A stretch of 64,000 nucleotides of DNA. Origin: Carex sylvatica. Taxonomy: Eukaryota > Streptophyta > Magnoliopsida > Poales > Cyperaceae. Below are positions 12,490-22,486 of this stretch, piece by piece. The translations under genes and the position numbers were made by a program. Every line of letters begins with the position of its first letter. Position 1 is the first letter of the stretch. Location of the stretch: contig CAXKVR010000028.1 in NCBI GenBank assembly GCA_964058845.1, forward strand, positions 1-64,000, read 5' to 3'. The notes beneath the pieces were generated by a model. It searched no databases. It was not told the origin of the DNA and saw only the letters and a list, made by a program, of their open reading frames with translations.

Positions 12490-13430
12490 GGAAATATTTT
12501 GGTCTCTCGAGCCATCATATCCGAAGCGCTCTTCAACTAGTTTAATCGAAAAAATATTTTATGTCTAACTTTCATTTCAAGTGCTCATATCCAAGATTTT
12601 AAAGTTCTTTTAAAACTTTTAACAATGCTACTCGTAAGCATTTAAATCTCTATCTGCAAACATTTAAATTATAAATCTTGATAGTTTTAACTCCTAACTA
12701 CTTTTGTCTTCAGTCATTAAACATATTTGATTTTCTTTTTTTAATCTTGATAGTTTTAACTCCTAACTATTCGTACCCATTCTTTTTTAATTATTTTTTC
12801 TGATAATTCTTGTCTATTTTTCCAACCACCCGTGATAATTTTGCAAATCTAAAAATACAATCGTTTTCTATTTGATTTTTTTTTTCAAATGAGATCTATT
12901 AAGAAATACTTTTAAATTATTTTGAAGTCGTTTGTTTTTTATTTATTTGAAAGTAAAGCCTATGAACACTTTAAATTTTCTATCTTTTAAACTTCAGTCT
13001 ACAACCATTAAACATATGATGTCCACCATTTAAAGTACTACATTCAAGCGTTTATATCTCTGATGTCGATCGTATAGTATCACGCGTTTAAACCTCGGAT
13101 TCAAATCAGCTGAAATCCGAGATCCATGAACAGTACCCCCTGAAATTCTTGAAATTATAAATCCAGCCATCCAATTTTTTTTGTGCACGCATCTCAGAAC
13201 AACTAATTTTTCTGTACACATATCTCGAAACAGTTCAACGGCTGGATTTGAAATTCCATAAATTTTAGGATTACTGTTTATGATCTCAGATTTCAACTTA
13301 TTTGAATCCTTAAACCTCTGTCTACATTCAAACAATATGAAATATGAAATATTAATAATTGCTATGAAATAAAAAAAAAAACAATTAAAACACACAAAAA
13401 ACAAAAGAAAAAAAGCCGCCATAAAAGCTA
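12490..13430. repeat. Foldback family C, left-arm copy interrupted by a MITE
   Basis: GAGCCATCATATCCGAAGCG, followed by GTTTAATCGAAAAAATATTT and CATTTAAATCTCTATCTGCA, matches the left arm of the complete family C copy at 16452-17541. No full mirrored right arm is seen. The sequence is interrupted by a small hairpin at 13099-13310. Confidence 0.6.
13099..13310. mobile_element. Small foldback MITE, about 212 bp
   Basis: Arms read ATTCAAATCAGCTGAAATCC...GAACAGTA on the left and, read inward from the right, TTCAAATAAGTTGAAATCTG...AACAGTA. It sits within a family C arm. Non-coding. Confidence 0.65.
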
Positions 13431-14296
13431 GCTCAAATCCGAAAAATTATTTTTAGAATTCACAGATTCAAAAAATAATTTTTTGAAAAGAGAATAGACG
13501 AATCAGGAGAACAAATCTTCGGAAAGTACAGCTAGATTCAAAGAATTATTCTCCGAATTAGACATATTTGGAAAAAAGAACCAAAAAATAGACGCAGATT
13601 TTGAAATTTTGTACTTTTTTATATTAATAAAATTTTGGTAATATTTCTCTCAAATTTTAGTTGTTTAATACATAACGTTAGTTAGCATATGAAAATATTA
13701 ATATCAAATAATATAAGTATTTATACTTCATCATCTTATACAAAAATAAATAGTTCATATGTTTAATATAAAGCTGCTTTTTAAATTGACAAATATAAAA
13801 CTATCTACTTTGATGAAAAGATAGGCTAATGAATTTTTTTCTTTTTCATATATATAAATTTTAAAATCAAAACAGATAAAATTGTCCAACATACTTCATC
13901 ATATAATTATATAATAGTATGAAATTGCCATTATTTTTTATCCTTTGATTTAGACCAGCACAAAATAATGAGAGAGTCGGAGAGAGGGACAGGTCAACAA
14001 TTTTGACTTTAGTAGAAAGATTTTTAGGAGACTGAAAAAGATAGATACGATGATTATTCTAAATTCAAAATCAATAATTTCTCTGATCGGTTGGTTAAAT
14101 TAATCCGATTTGGACTTGCATCCCTATGACTACCTTATAAACTCGCCTTTTAAGGGCCTTCAATACGACTTTTACATATTCTCAAATACACAATTATTAC
14201 ATAATTTACACTCAATACTACAAAAGGCACGCTCAACTTATTACAAAATGCACACTAAATAACTTATTACATAACGCGTTTCTTTACAAAATAAGA
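13431..14296. other. Intergenic, no gene recognised
   Basis: AT-rich spacer. No gene-like or clearly repeated structure is visible. Confidence 0.45.
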
Positions 14297-14305
14297 TCCA
14301 ATAAA

Positions 14306-15107
14306 CCAAAATTCTTATTCGTATCCCAAAAAAGACAAAATTTCAAACATAATCTCCGATTTCCAAAATTTCGAAATGTGCCTCTACCGCTGGCAAGCGG
14401 TATAGAAAGGGTGTCTACTGCTGTCAACGCCAACGGTACCAGTTTTTTACCAGTATTTATTTTTCTTTGAGAGAGAATGACTCAAATTCTTTTGTATCGG
14501 ACTATTGGCGCTTAATTGATGTTTATTTTTAATAAAACATTAATGCACTTGTGATGAAATTAGCCAGAGTATACAATATCGTCGCATTGTTGATGTTTTT
14601 ACAATAAAACATCGATACATTGTTTTCAAATTTTATACACGCTTAACTTTTAGTAAAAAACTTTGATTTGAACATTTGGCTACAATTCGAAAAGCTCGTA
14701 AAGACACAGAGAACATGGTATCTCGGGATAGCCCATGACATCAAACAAATTAGAATTAAAAAAAAAAAAAAAAACGTTGTTTAGGACCTCAAAACTTTAG
14801 TTAAAGTTTCTGATTCTACTATACGTTAATTATTTATCAAGAAATTGTATTTTATGATAATCGATATTTTAAAATTAAATATTAATATTATAAAAAAAAT
14901 ACAAAGTCAACAAAAAAATTAATCATACATGCTTGAACTATATTTTTAATTTTGTTTGAGAAGTTAAAAAAAAAAAAAATACCGCTGGCATAGGAGGAAA
15001 ATAGTACCTCATTGACGCATTGCCAGCGGGAGAGACGCTTCGAAATTTTGGAAAATACGATGTTATGTTTGGAATTTCGTTTTCTAGGATATTAATAAAA
15101 AATTCGG
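14306..15107. mobile_element. Non-autonomous MULE-like element, about 0.8 kb
   Basis: Terminal inverted repeats extend about 85 bases and include TTTCCAAAATTTCGAA and CCGCTGGCAA on both sides. Flanks are TCCAATAAA (14297-14305) and TCCAATGGA (15108-15116), a 9-bp target duplication with two differences, the length Mutator-like elements make. The terminal CCGAATTTTTTATTAATATC resembles the right end of the larger MULE near 44690. Non-coding interior. Confidence 0.65.
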
Positions 15108-15116
15108 TCCAATGGA

Positions 15117-16450
15117 AACAGTATATTAGGCCCAGTGATACTGGACCGAATCACCAACAAGCCCATATATCATTCCTAACCGAAAATAATTTTGCTTTGG
15201 TGCCTTTCCAATTTTATTTTAATTATTTTTCTGTGCATGAAATATACAGGCAGTTTATCTAATGTATGACAGCAAAAATAAAAAAATATTTTTTTTTGGA
15301 ATTGATATATTATGAATTCTTTCATATTTCAAATACTGAATAGTTTGACAAAATTAACAACAAAATCATATTGAACCGTGTGTTTACGTACGTTATTTTT
15401 TGTGGCAGGGCCACATAAAATCAGAGGGACACTTATCCCTCCTTGGCCGAAAAATAATCATAATTTTTCTTCTATTCATATGTTTTTTTTAAATATATAT
15501 ACTATACTTAAGATGCAAAAATATTATAAATTTAAATCTCACCCGAACGTTATTCTTCAATAATTACTTTCTGTTTTTTAATATTCATTGTCTTATCATA
15601 AAATTCTGTCCCCCACTACTAAATATGTTGAGTTACTTTATATTTCTTATCTAATGCGCTTTGTACATCTTTGTATTTTTTTTATCATGACGGAGTAAAA
15701 TTGAAGACTCCAGGCAATCAATTATATTTGTAGCTATCATTACTGGATAAATTTGTAGTTTCTGTTTTCCATGACCATGAGCAACTCAAACAGGAAAATA
15801 TTAAAAAAAATTAAGAATAAAATATGGCTTTTGTGATCCAACCCCCACAACGCCCCATCATTTTCTCACATTCAAAATTCCAAAAGCTATCTTATCAAAA
15901 TCTTTTTTGGGGCCCAAGTCACACTCCGTGCACTACGCAAGATTAATTGTTTGGGTACCCACTTTTAAAATAACATCACCATCTAATAGTACTGCTAATT
16001 CATTAGGGTATTTTTGCAAAGATTTATGTCATAAAATGTCATAATTTTCTCTTTATCAATGCTTAAACATATAAAATCGAAACAAACGACTGTTCATTTC
16101 ATCGAACGATATATCGACATTAAAAATATATATAATTTTGGAGTTCAGTACATATAAAATCAAAAGTTCATAAATTGGAAATCAATGTGCAATATTTTTA
16201 GCGTAAGTTAATTTTTTGTACTCGGATAACTTCAAGAGTTAAAAGTTTGTTCTAAATTCATTTTTGTCAGGAATATTCTAGAATTTTATTAGGTCTGAAT
16301 TCAAATTTTGGGTAATATTGTGGACTTGTAGCTAAATTTTACTAGGAGAAACTTAACAAAAGAAACTATTAAAGAGGGTAAGGTCTTAATTTTATTTGTT
16401 GTAAGGGTATGCAAACATTATGGGGAAAAAATAGAAGAGTAAAAAATAGA
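15117..16450. other. Intergenic, no gene recognised
   Basis: AT-rich spacer. GCAGGGCCACATAAAATCAG near 15408 recalls MITE interiors but has no visible partner arm. Confidence 0.45.
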
Positions 16451-16451
16451 G

Positions 16452-17541
16452 AAATGTTATGGTACCCCGAGCTATCATACCCGAGTGTGTCCCCAAGTAG
16501 TTTAATAGAAAAACCTTCTAATATTGTCTAACTTTCATTTCCAGCCCTAATATCCAAACATTTAAAGCTATGCTTATAACATTTTAAAATATTATTCGCA
16601 AGCATATAAATCTCTATCTGAAAGCATTTTTAGATAGTTTTAACTCTCAACTGCTTTTGTTTTCAAGCCAAAAAAAGAAATATTTTTTTCACCCACTATT
16701 TTTTATTTTTTTTCTCTGATCATTATAATTTATTTTTTCAACGATCCGTGATAAATTTTACGAATATAAAAATACGAACGTTTTCTATTCTATTTTACCT
16801 TTCAAATAAGATACATGAAGAAATACTTTTGAGTAATTTTAAAGTCATTTATTTTTTTTAAAGTAAAACTCATGAGCACTTTCAATTTTCAAGTTTTTAA
16901 ATCTCAGTCTACAACCATTAAAATTTTCACTTTGTACATGAGGTTTATATACTTTGTAAATGAGCTTTGTAATTGCAGTGTTATTGTTGAGGTTTATGCT
17001 TTGAAGTGTTATTGTTGAGGTTTAAGTCCTTTGTAAATGAGGTTTATATGTTTTATTCTAGAGATTTAAAGTGTTATTAATGAGGTTTATATGCTTGTAA
17101 ACAGAGATTTAAATTGGTAAATAAAATTACGACACAAATATAACTCGAAAATTATTTTTCATCGATCTCATTTGAAAGAGAAAATTTAGTAAAAAAATAT
17201 TTATATTTTTAGATTCGCAAAATTCATCATGGATCGTCAAGAAAATGAATGAGAATTATCAGAAAAACAATAAAAAAAAAAGTGGGTGAAATGAATTTTT
17301 TCGTTTTTGGCTTGAAAACAAAAATAATTAGGAGTTAAAACTATACAGATTTAGAATTTTAATACTTGTATGCAGAGATTTAAATGCTTGCAAGTAACAT
17401 TGTAAAATGTTATAAACAAAGTTTTAAATGTTTGAATATTAGCGTTGTAAATGAAAATTAAATAACACTGGAAGTTTTTTTCTGTTAAACTATTTGGGAG
17501 ACGCACTTGAAGATTTTGTTTGAGGTACAATTATCATGCTT
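16452..17541. repeat. Foldback family C, complete copy, about 1.1 kb
   Basis: The left arm (16452-16930) and right arm (about 17100-17541) are inverted copies. The left has GTAGTTTAATAGAAAAA, TTCACCCACTATTTTTTATT and CTTTCAAATAAGATACATGA. The right mirrors these as TCTCATTTGAAAGAG, AAAAAAAGTGGGTGAA and TGTTAAACTATTTGGGAGAC. The centre holds short tandem GAGGTTTATATG-type words. It ends within about 10 bases of the TATA-like box of the DnaJ gene. Confidence 0.65.
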
Positions 17542-17548
17542 CTAAAAA

Positions 17549-17558
17549 ATATAAAGAA
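17549..17558 (+). promoter_or_regulatory. Candidate TATA box of the DnaJ gene
   Basis: AATATAAAGA lies about 450 bases before the DnaJ start codon, just outside the foldback at 16452-17541. It is the best TATA-like site upstream of the pyrimidine-rich leader. It implies a 5' UTR of about 420 bases. The start of transcription is not shown. Confidence 0.35.
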
Positions 17559-17820
17559 AAGAAGGGAAGTTGAATGAATGATGATTTGATAAACAAAAGA
17601 AAAGAACAGTAGAAACAACAACTCAAAAGAGAAGCAAAAGGAATTAGATTTGAAAAAGCTTGTTTAATAAATCATTAAACAAGACAACTTTACATCTTTC
17701 CACCATTAAGCCCAAACAAAAGTTCCCAGATCCTTCTCCTACCAAATTGAAAACTATCCCCCCACCTTCGCCGAACGCCATTTCTTTAATCGCAATCGCA
17801 AATCTCTCCTCTTGTACGCC

Positions 17821-17943
17821 ATGTGGGGTACTCTCTCTCTCTCTCTCTTTCTCTATCTCTCTATCATCATCCCTACAACCTCTCTTGTGTGTTCCTACAC
17901 ACACATACACACAGAGAGAAAAAGACTCTCTCTGTCATACCTT

Positions 17944-17946
<3 letters not shown>
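17821..17946 (+). promoter_or_regulatory. Upstream open reading frame in the DnaJ leader, spanning a CT microsatellite
   Basis: An ATG in a fair context (GCCATGT) opens a 41-codon frame that ends with TAG at 17944-17946, 56 bases before the main ATG. Codons 4-18 run through the CT microsatellite, so repeat length sets the frame and length of the small peptide. It matters only if transcription starts upstream of 17821. Confidence 0.45.

Positions 17947-17977
<31 letters not shown>
17830..17977. repeat. Paired CT and GA microsatellites in the DnaJ leader
   Basis: A CT run (about 17830-17866, with a few interruptions) and a GA run (17946-17977) are complementary and about 80 bases apart, both within the predicted 5' UTR. 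In RNA they could form a long stem ending about 25 bases before the start codon. Confidence 0.7.
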
Positions 17978-17979
<2 letters not shown>

Positions 17980-18002
17980 AGGGTTTTGGGTGAGGAAGAA
18001 AA

Positions 18003-21000
18003 ATGGCTAAAGAAACAGAGTACTACGATATCTTAGGCGTTGTCTCAACTGCATCAGAAGAGGAAATCAGAAAGGCGTACTATCTCAAGGTGTGGCTATG
18101 ATCCTTAAAAACATGTTTTTGCTATGAAAAATATTCCTTTTCCTGGCCATAGGGATATTCTGGGTATTTAATAGATTAGTTCATAGTTCCAATTTTCTCC
18201 TTTTTGAGATAATTCTATGTGGCATGTCAAATGGGGTGCACTATTGCTTGCTCAAGCCTGAAAATTTGCCAAAAATAATATGAACAATTACAGAAGTTCT
18301 TGCTCGATTGGTTAAATATAGAAATCACTTTCGGTTATAATTATGCGTAGACAGTTTCTAATTACAATAAGCTATCCTTTTGAGCTAGATAATAGAACAT
18401 GCTGCAATCGCAGTTTTGGAATTAGAATAAAAGTAATATTCTTTTGTTGGTTAGGCAAGACAAGTTCATCCTGATAAAAACCCGAATGATCCCCAAGCAG
18501 CTGAGAGATTTCAGGTACTGGGAGAAGCATATCAGGTCTTAAGTGACCCGGTACAGAGAAAGGCTTATGATGGCTTTGGTAAAAATTGCATATCTAGGTA
18601 AAATTCTATCTTTTTTTGGCATGCTAATTTTTGAAGTAGCAATTCGAGTACTGTGCCATTGCCTATGCATGAACTGACCATTTATACAGGCCCAATTTGG
18701 CACCTGGCATCAGTAGTACCTTGGTTTCAAACAAGAATTGTATTGATTGGTACTGATAGAATTGCATCAGGTGTGATACCAGTATAGTTGGTATGAGTCA
18801 ACTTTGTTTTTACGACTCAATTGTTGGACCAGGAAGTAAAATTTTATCTATTACTCAATTGAGCTGATAACATAATTGGTATAATGTATATCTAGGGAGA
18901 ATATGTTGGATGGAGCAGTGGTATTTACACTTCTATTTGGAAGTGACCTTTTTGAAGATTATATTGGCAATTTGGCAATGGCTGTCATGGCTTCCTCTGA
19001 GATGGCAAGCGACTCTGACAATTCTGAAAAGCTACAAGACAGGCTTAAGGTACTAATCTGATTTAAATATAATAATTATCTTTGTGTGTTATTATTTTTC
19101 TCATATTTACAAAAGGGTTCTAAGCTCCCTGTATACACAATAACTTTCTTATTGTTCAAATAGTTCTTAACCTTTTAGGATATCATTATAAAGTGAAATA
19201 TCTTGTAAACATTAAATTAGTAGAGTACCCTTTTTATGTTGTAAGTGAAAGGAAGAAATTTTCAATATCAAATTTATTGTCAGATTTTGAGTATAATTTA
19301 TTAACAATTCTGCAGTAAAATATGATATTTTGCAACTACAATTGTGTTTTCATTGGGATCTTTAATTTGTCTACCCAATATGTTCATAAAAAATCTTCTT
19401 AATTAACAATAGAACCAAGAAAAAGAGTTTCTTTACCCCTTGTAACAATTAAGATAAGTTAAGAAGGGTTATGGATATTTCGAGAGTTGCTTAGCATTTC
19501 CTTGTATAGTTTTAATTTGTTTAATTATTATTAAGGTCGTACAAAGAGAAAGGGAAGAAAAACTAGTGAGATTTTTAAGAGAATTTCTTAACCAATTTGT
19601 GCGTGGTGACAAGGAAGGGTTTATTAATCGTGCTGAAGCTGAAGCAAGGCGACTTTCTAATACTGGTAGATTCATTTAATTTCAATATGGTGTTGATGTA
19701 ATTATTTGTCATTCATTTCATATTAATATAAGAATTAACTTTTTTCCTGATTTTTTTTTTGTTCATGTACTTTTTCGTAGCAGGCCTTGATATTTTGCGA
19801 ACCATTGGGTATGTCTATTCAAGACAATCTGCAAAAGAACTTGGAAAAAAGGCGATGTACCTAGGCGTGCCATTTCTAGCCGAGTGGGTAAGAAACAAGG
19901 GGCACCATTGGAAATCTCAAATAACAGCAGCTAAAGGTATATACATTAATGTGTTTTTCAGCCTTTCAACACTATATCGTCAAGTTATTAACAAAATAAA
20001 TTACATTTGTTTTAGGGGCACTGCAATTGCTGCAGTTGCAAGAAGATGTGTGTAGACAAACAAACAAAGAAGGCAGTGGTTTGGAAAGAGAAGTTGATTT
20101 ACAAATGCGAATGAATAAAGAGTTGATGATGAACTCTCTGTGGAAGCTCAATGTTGTAGATATTGAGGTTACTCTTCTCCATGTGTGCCAAATGGTATGA
20201 CATTTTATTTTCTGTTTTTTTTTTTAATTGGTGCCTTGTGTTAATTTACCAAAGTTGTTTTTAACTTTATTATGACAACTTAAATATTAATATGAAAAAA
20301 TGGGCACTGTGCGAACCATGTTTTTTTTTTTTTTGGTATCTTAGGTATCTTTGCCTTGATATCAGTATTCCCTGAATTTGTTGATAGGTCTTGCAAGAGA
20401 GCAACGTGAAGAGAGAGGATTTGAAGGCACGTGCTTTAGCTTTGAAAATTCTAGGGAATATATTTCAGGTACAGTACAACTGAGCACCGGGACATATATA
20501 TATACAAATATTGTTAATTTGGAGGTGGTATGTAAAAGATTGTTTTTCTTTGGCAGAGGGAAAAGCAGGCACTGCCAGGTGGAACATCGAAGCAGAACAT
20601 TCTAGAAGGTGACAATGATACCAGTTCTGATACCAGTTCAGAGGATGAGGCACCTCGCAATCTGTCTTATCGAACCCCTCACTATACTCAGGCATGTAAT
20701 ATTTTGTTAAAAACAAGAAATCTTAACTGCAACCCTGTTTGTTGTAATTTATAACTGCTAAAAGCAAATACCAAAATTGAATTTATAACTGTGACCCTGT
20801 TTGTTGTAATTCTTACTGAAAACGTACTCTTTTAAGATCTTATTTTTATTTCAGGTTCACAAATAATTATTTCCTCAAAATGAGATAGTACTAATACTTT
20901 TATTGCATGATGCAGGGAATCGGAAGACTGTTTAGATGCCTCTGCAACCCAGCCTATGATGTAGATGATGATTTTGAACCTCCTCAAACCCAAAAGAAAC

Positions 21001-21005
21001 CTTGA
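18003..21005 (+). CDS. DnaJ/Hsp40 co-chaperone with DnaJ-X region (ATJ10-like), nine exons
   Basis: Coding exons are 18003-18089, 18455-18597, 18896-19049, 19536-19665, 19781 (or 19784)-19936, 20016-20194, 20388-20468, 20557-20691 and 20916-21005, giving 384 (or 383) residues. Residues 5-70 form a J domain (TEYYDILGV...) with the catalytic HPD at 34-36, which stimulates Hsp70 ATPase. There is no Gly/Phe linker or zinc finger, so it is a class III J protein. From about 129 the sequence ([36 protein letters not shown]) matches the plant DnaJ-X region. The C-terminus is Ser/Asp-rich, then [20 protein letters not shown]. No signal peptide or membrane segment is seen. The last intron has a GC donor, and exon 5 has a TAGCAG double acceptor. 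All other joins are GT-AG and keep frame. The gene looks intact; length is close to the family norm. Confidence 0.93.
20692..20915 (+). other. GC-AG intron in the DnaJ gene
   Basis: Exon 8 ends ACTCAG at 20691 and the intron starts GCATGT. The acceptor is TGCAG at 20911-20915. Using GC keeps the frame into GIGRLFRCL. The nearby GT (20696-20697) would instead add AWNRKTV and stop, removing the last 29 residues. Confidence 0.8.
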
Positions 21006-21430
21006 AATTTATATTTGTATCCAAAGCTATCTCCTTTGTAGATTGTTCTTCACCATAATGGTCTCTACTTGCATTTTTTCCAATTAACCCTTCACTCGAG
21101 ATGTCAATGTAAACTGATTTGTTTGTTGATGTATAATAGATCATCATACCATATTTGTTTACTGTTGTTATTTTATATATAAATGTGAAATAGTGTTTAT
21201 CGATTCTTCTTCTTGCACATTCATTCTTCCTTTAGTTTGCTTCTTTTATGAAGGCCTACCATTGATTGCAAGAGTCTTAACATCGGCATGGAAGCATGAG
21301 AAAACTAGGACTCGATTTTCCTTTTTAACTTTTGGTTTTCTACACATAATAGAAATGATCTACGGCAATATTAAAATAATTGAGGGACTCATGCAAGATA
21401 GCAAAAACAGTTAATAATGATGTTTCATGT
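21006..21430. other. DnaJ 3' UTR and spacer
   Basis: The sequence after the TGA at 21003-21005 reads like 3' UTR (TTTGTTGATGTATAATAGATC) to about 21180. No further gene is seen before the hAT element. Confidence 0.5.
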
Positions 21431-21438
21431 CTTACGTT

Positions 21439-22337
21439 GTCAGATACGGATCGGATAGTGATTTTACCGTATCCACATTCGTTATAATTTTTTAGATATG
21501 GAAATGGATACGGATCGAAAATCAGACGGTTACAGATATTTTTCATAATTAGCTTGTTAATTACAAAATATCTATTATATTATTAAAATATTAGTCACTA
21601 ATTATGTTATAGTGTTATATTGTTAATTAATATATATATATATATATATATATAGAGGTTGGCTACTATGCTTATATAAGCATATACCCACATGCTTATA
21701 ACTTATTTTTGTGTTTTCAATGTCCAAATGGTCGATTGGAACCGTTCATCTTGTTCTCCATATTAATATGTTCTTGGAGACCAAATTTTACATTTTTTTG
21801 AATTTTATTACTATTTATTAAGCCAATTTGAAAATCTCTGATCCAACGGTGGCTTCTGATTTTACTGTTTTGTTAAGCCACCATTGGATCAGCGATTTTC
21901 AAAGTGGCTTAATAAATAGTAAACAAATTCAGAAAAATGTAAAATTTGGTCTCCAAGAACATATTAATATAGAGAACAAGATGAACGGTTCCGATCGACC
22001 ATTTGGACATTGAAAACAAAAAAATGAGTTATAAGCATATGTGGGGATATGCTTATATAAGCATAGTAGCCAACCCCTCTCTCTCTCTCTCTATATATAT
22101 ATATATGCAATTTAATAAATTATTCGTACTATGTCATTTAATAAATCAATTTAAGAATATATATCACATTTGTTGTGGTTTAAAAGTGTAAACGGTCGAA
22201 TACGGATGGTTAAAAGTCTTACCGTATCCGTATTAGTTATAACTTTTCAGATACGAATACGGATCAGATAATTTAAGTACTTTTCCGAATTCGGATTCAG
22301 ACGAAATCGGATATTATCCGATCCGTTTACACCCCTA
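21439..22337. mobile_element. hAT-like element with exact 8-bp target duplication, between two convergent genes
   Basis: CTTACGTT occurs at 21431-21438 and 22338-22345. The right end, read inward, is TAGGGGTGTAAACGGATCGG, a common plant hAT terminus. The left end begins GTCAGATACGGATCGG and seems to have lost its first few bases. Both subterminal regions repeat ATACGGAT and CCGTATCC motifs. A family A foldback is nested inside. No transposase. Confidence 0.85.
21655..22079. repeat. Foldback family A, nested in the hAT element
   Basis: Outer arms are GAGGTTGGCTACTATGCTTA and its mirror, ending GCATAGTAGCCAACCCCTC, followed by the family A core in both arms. It is flanked by a TA run on the left and CT/TA runs on the right. 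Same subtype as 28159-28582. Confidence 0.85.
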
Positions 22338-22486
22338 CTTACGTTCCTTTCATGGAGAGCATTAGCACGGAGGTCACAATCATGTACAACAATTAGTGAC
22401 ATGATGCTTCACAGCCTGGAACTGGCACACTTATTGAATGTCAATTTACAATTTCGACCCTTCCAGACTCAGCTTATTTTCAGAAT

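Noticed and set aside
13030..13422. 130-codon minus-strand frame
   Set aside because: It spans a small hairpin and poly-T sequence; composition is not coding.
17660..18010. 116-codon plus-strand frame rich in Ser-Leu and Arg-Glu
   Set aside because: It lacks an ATG at its start and is the reading of CT and GA microsatellites in the DnaJ leader.
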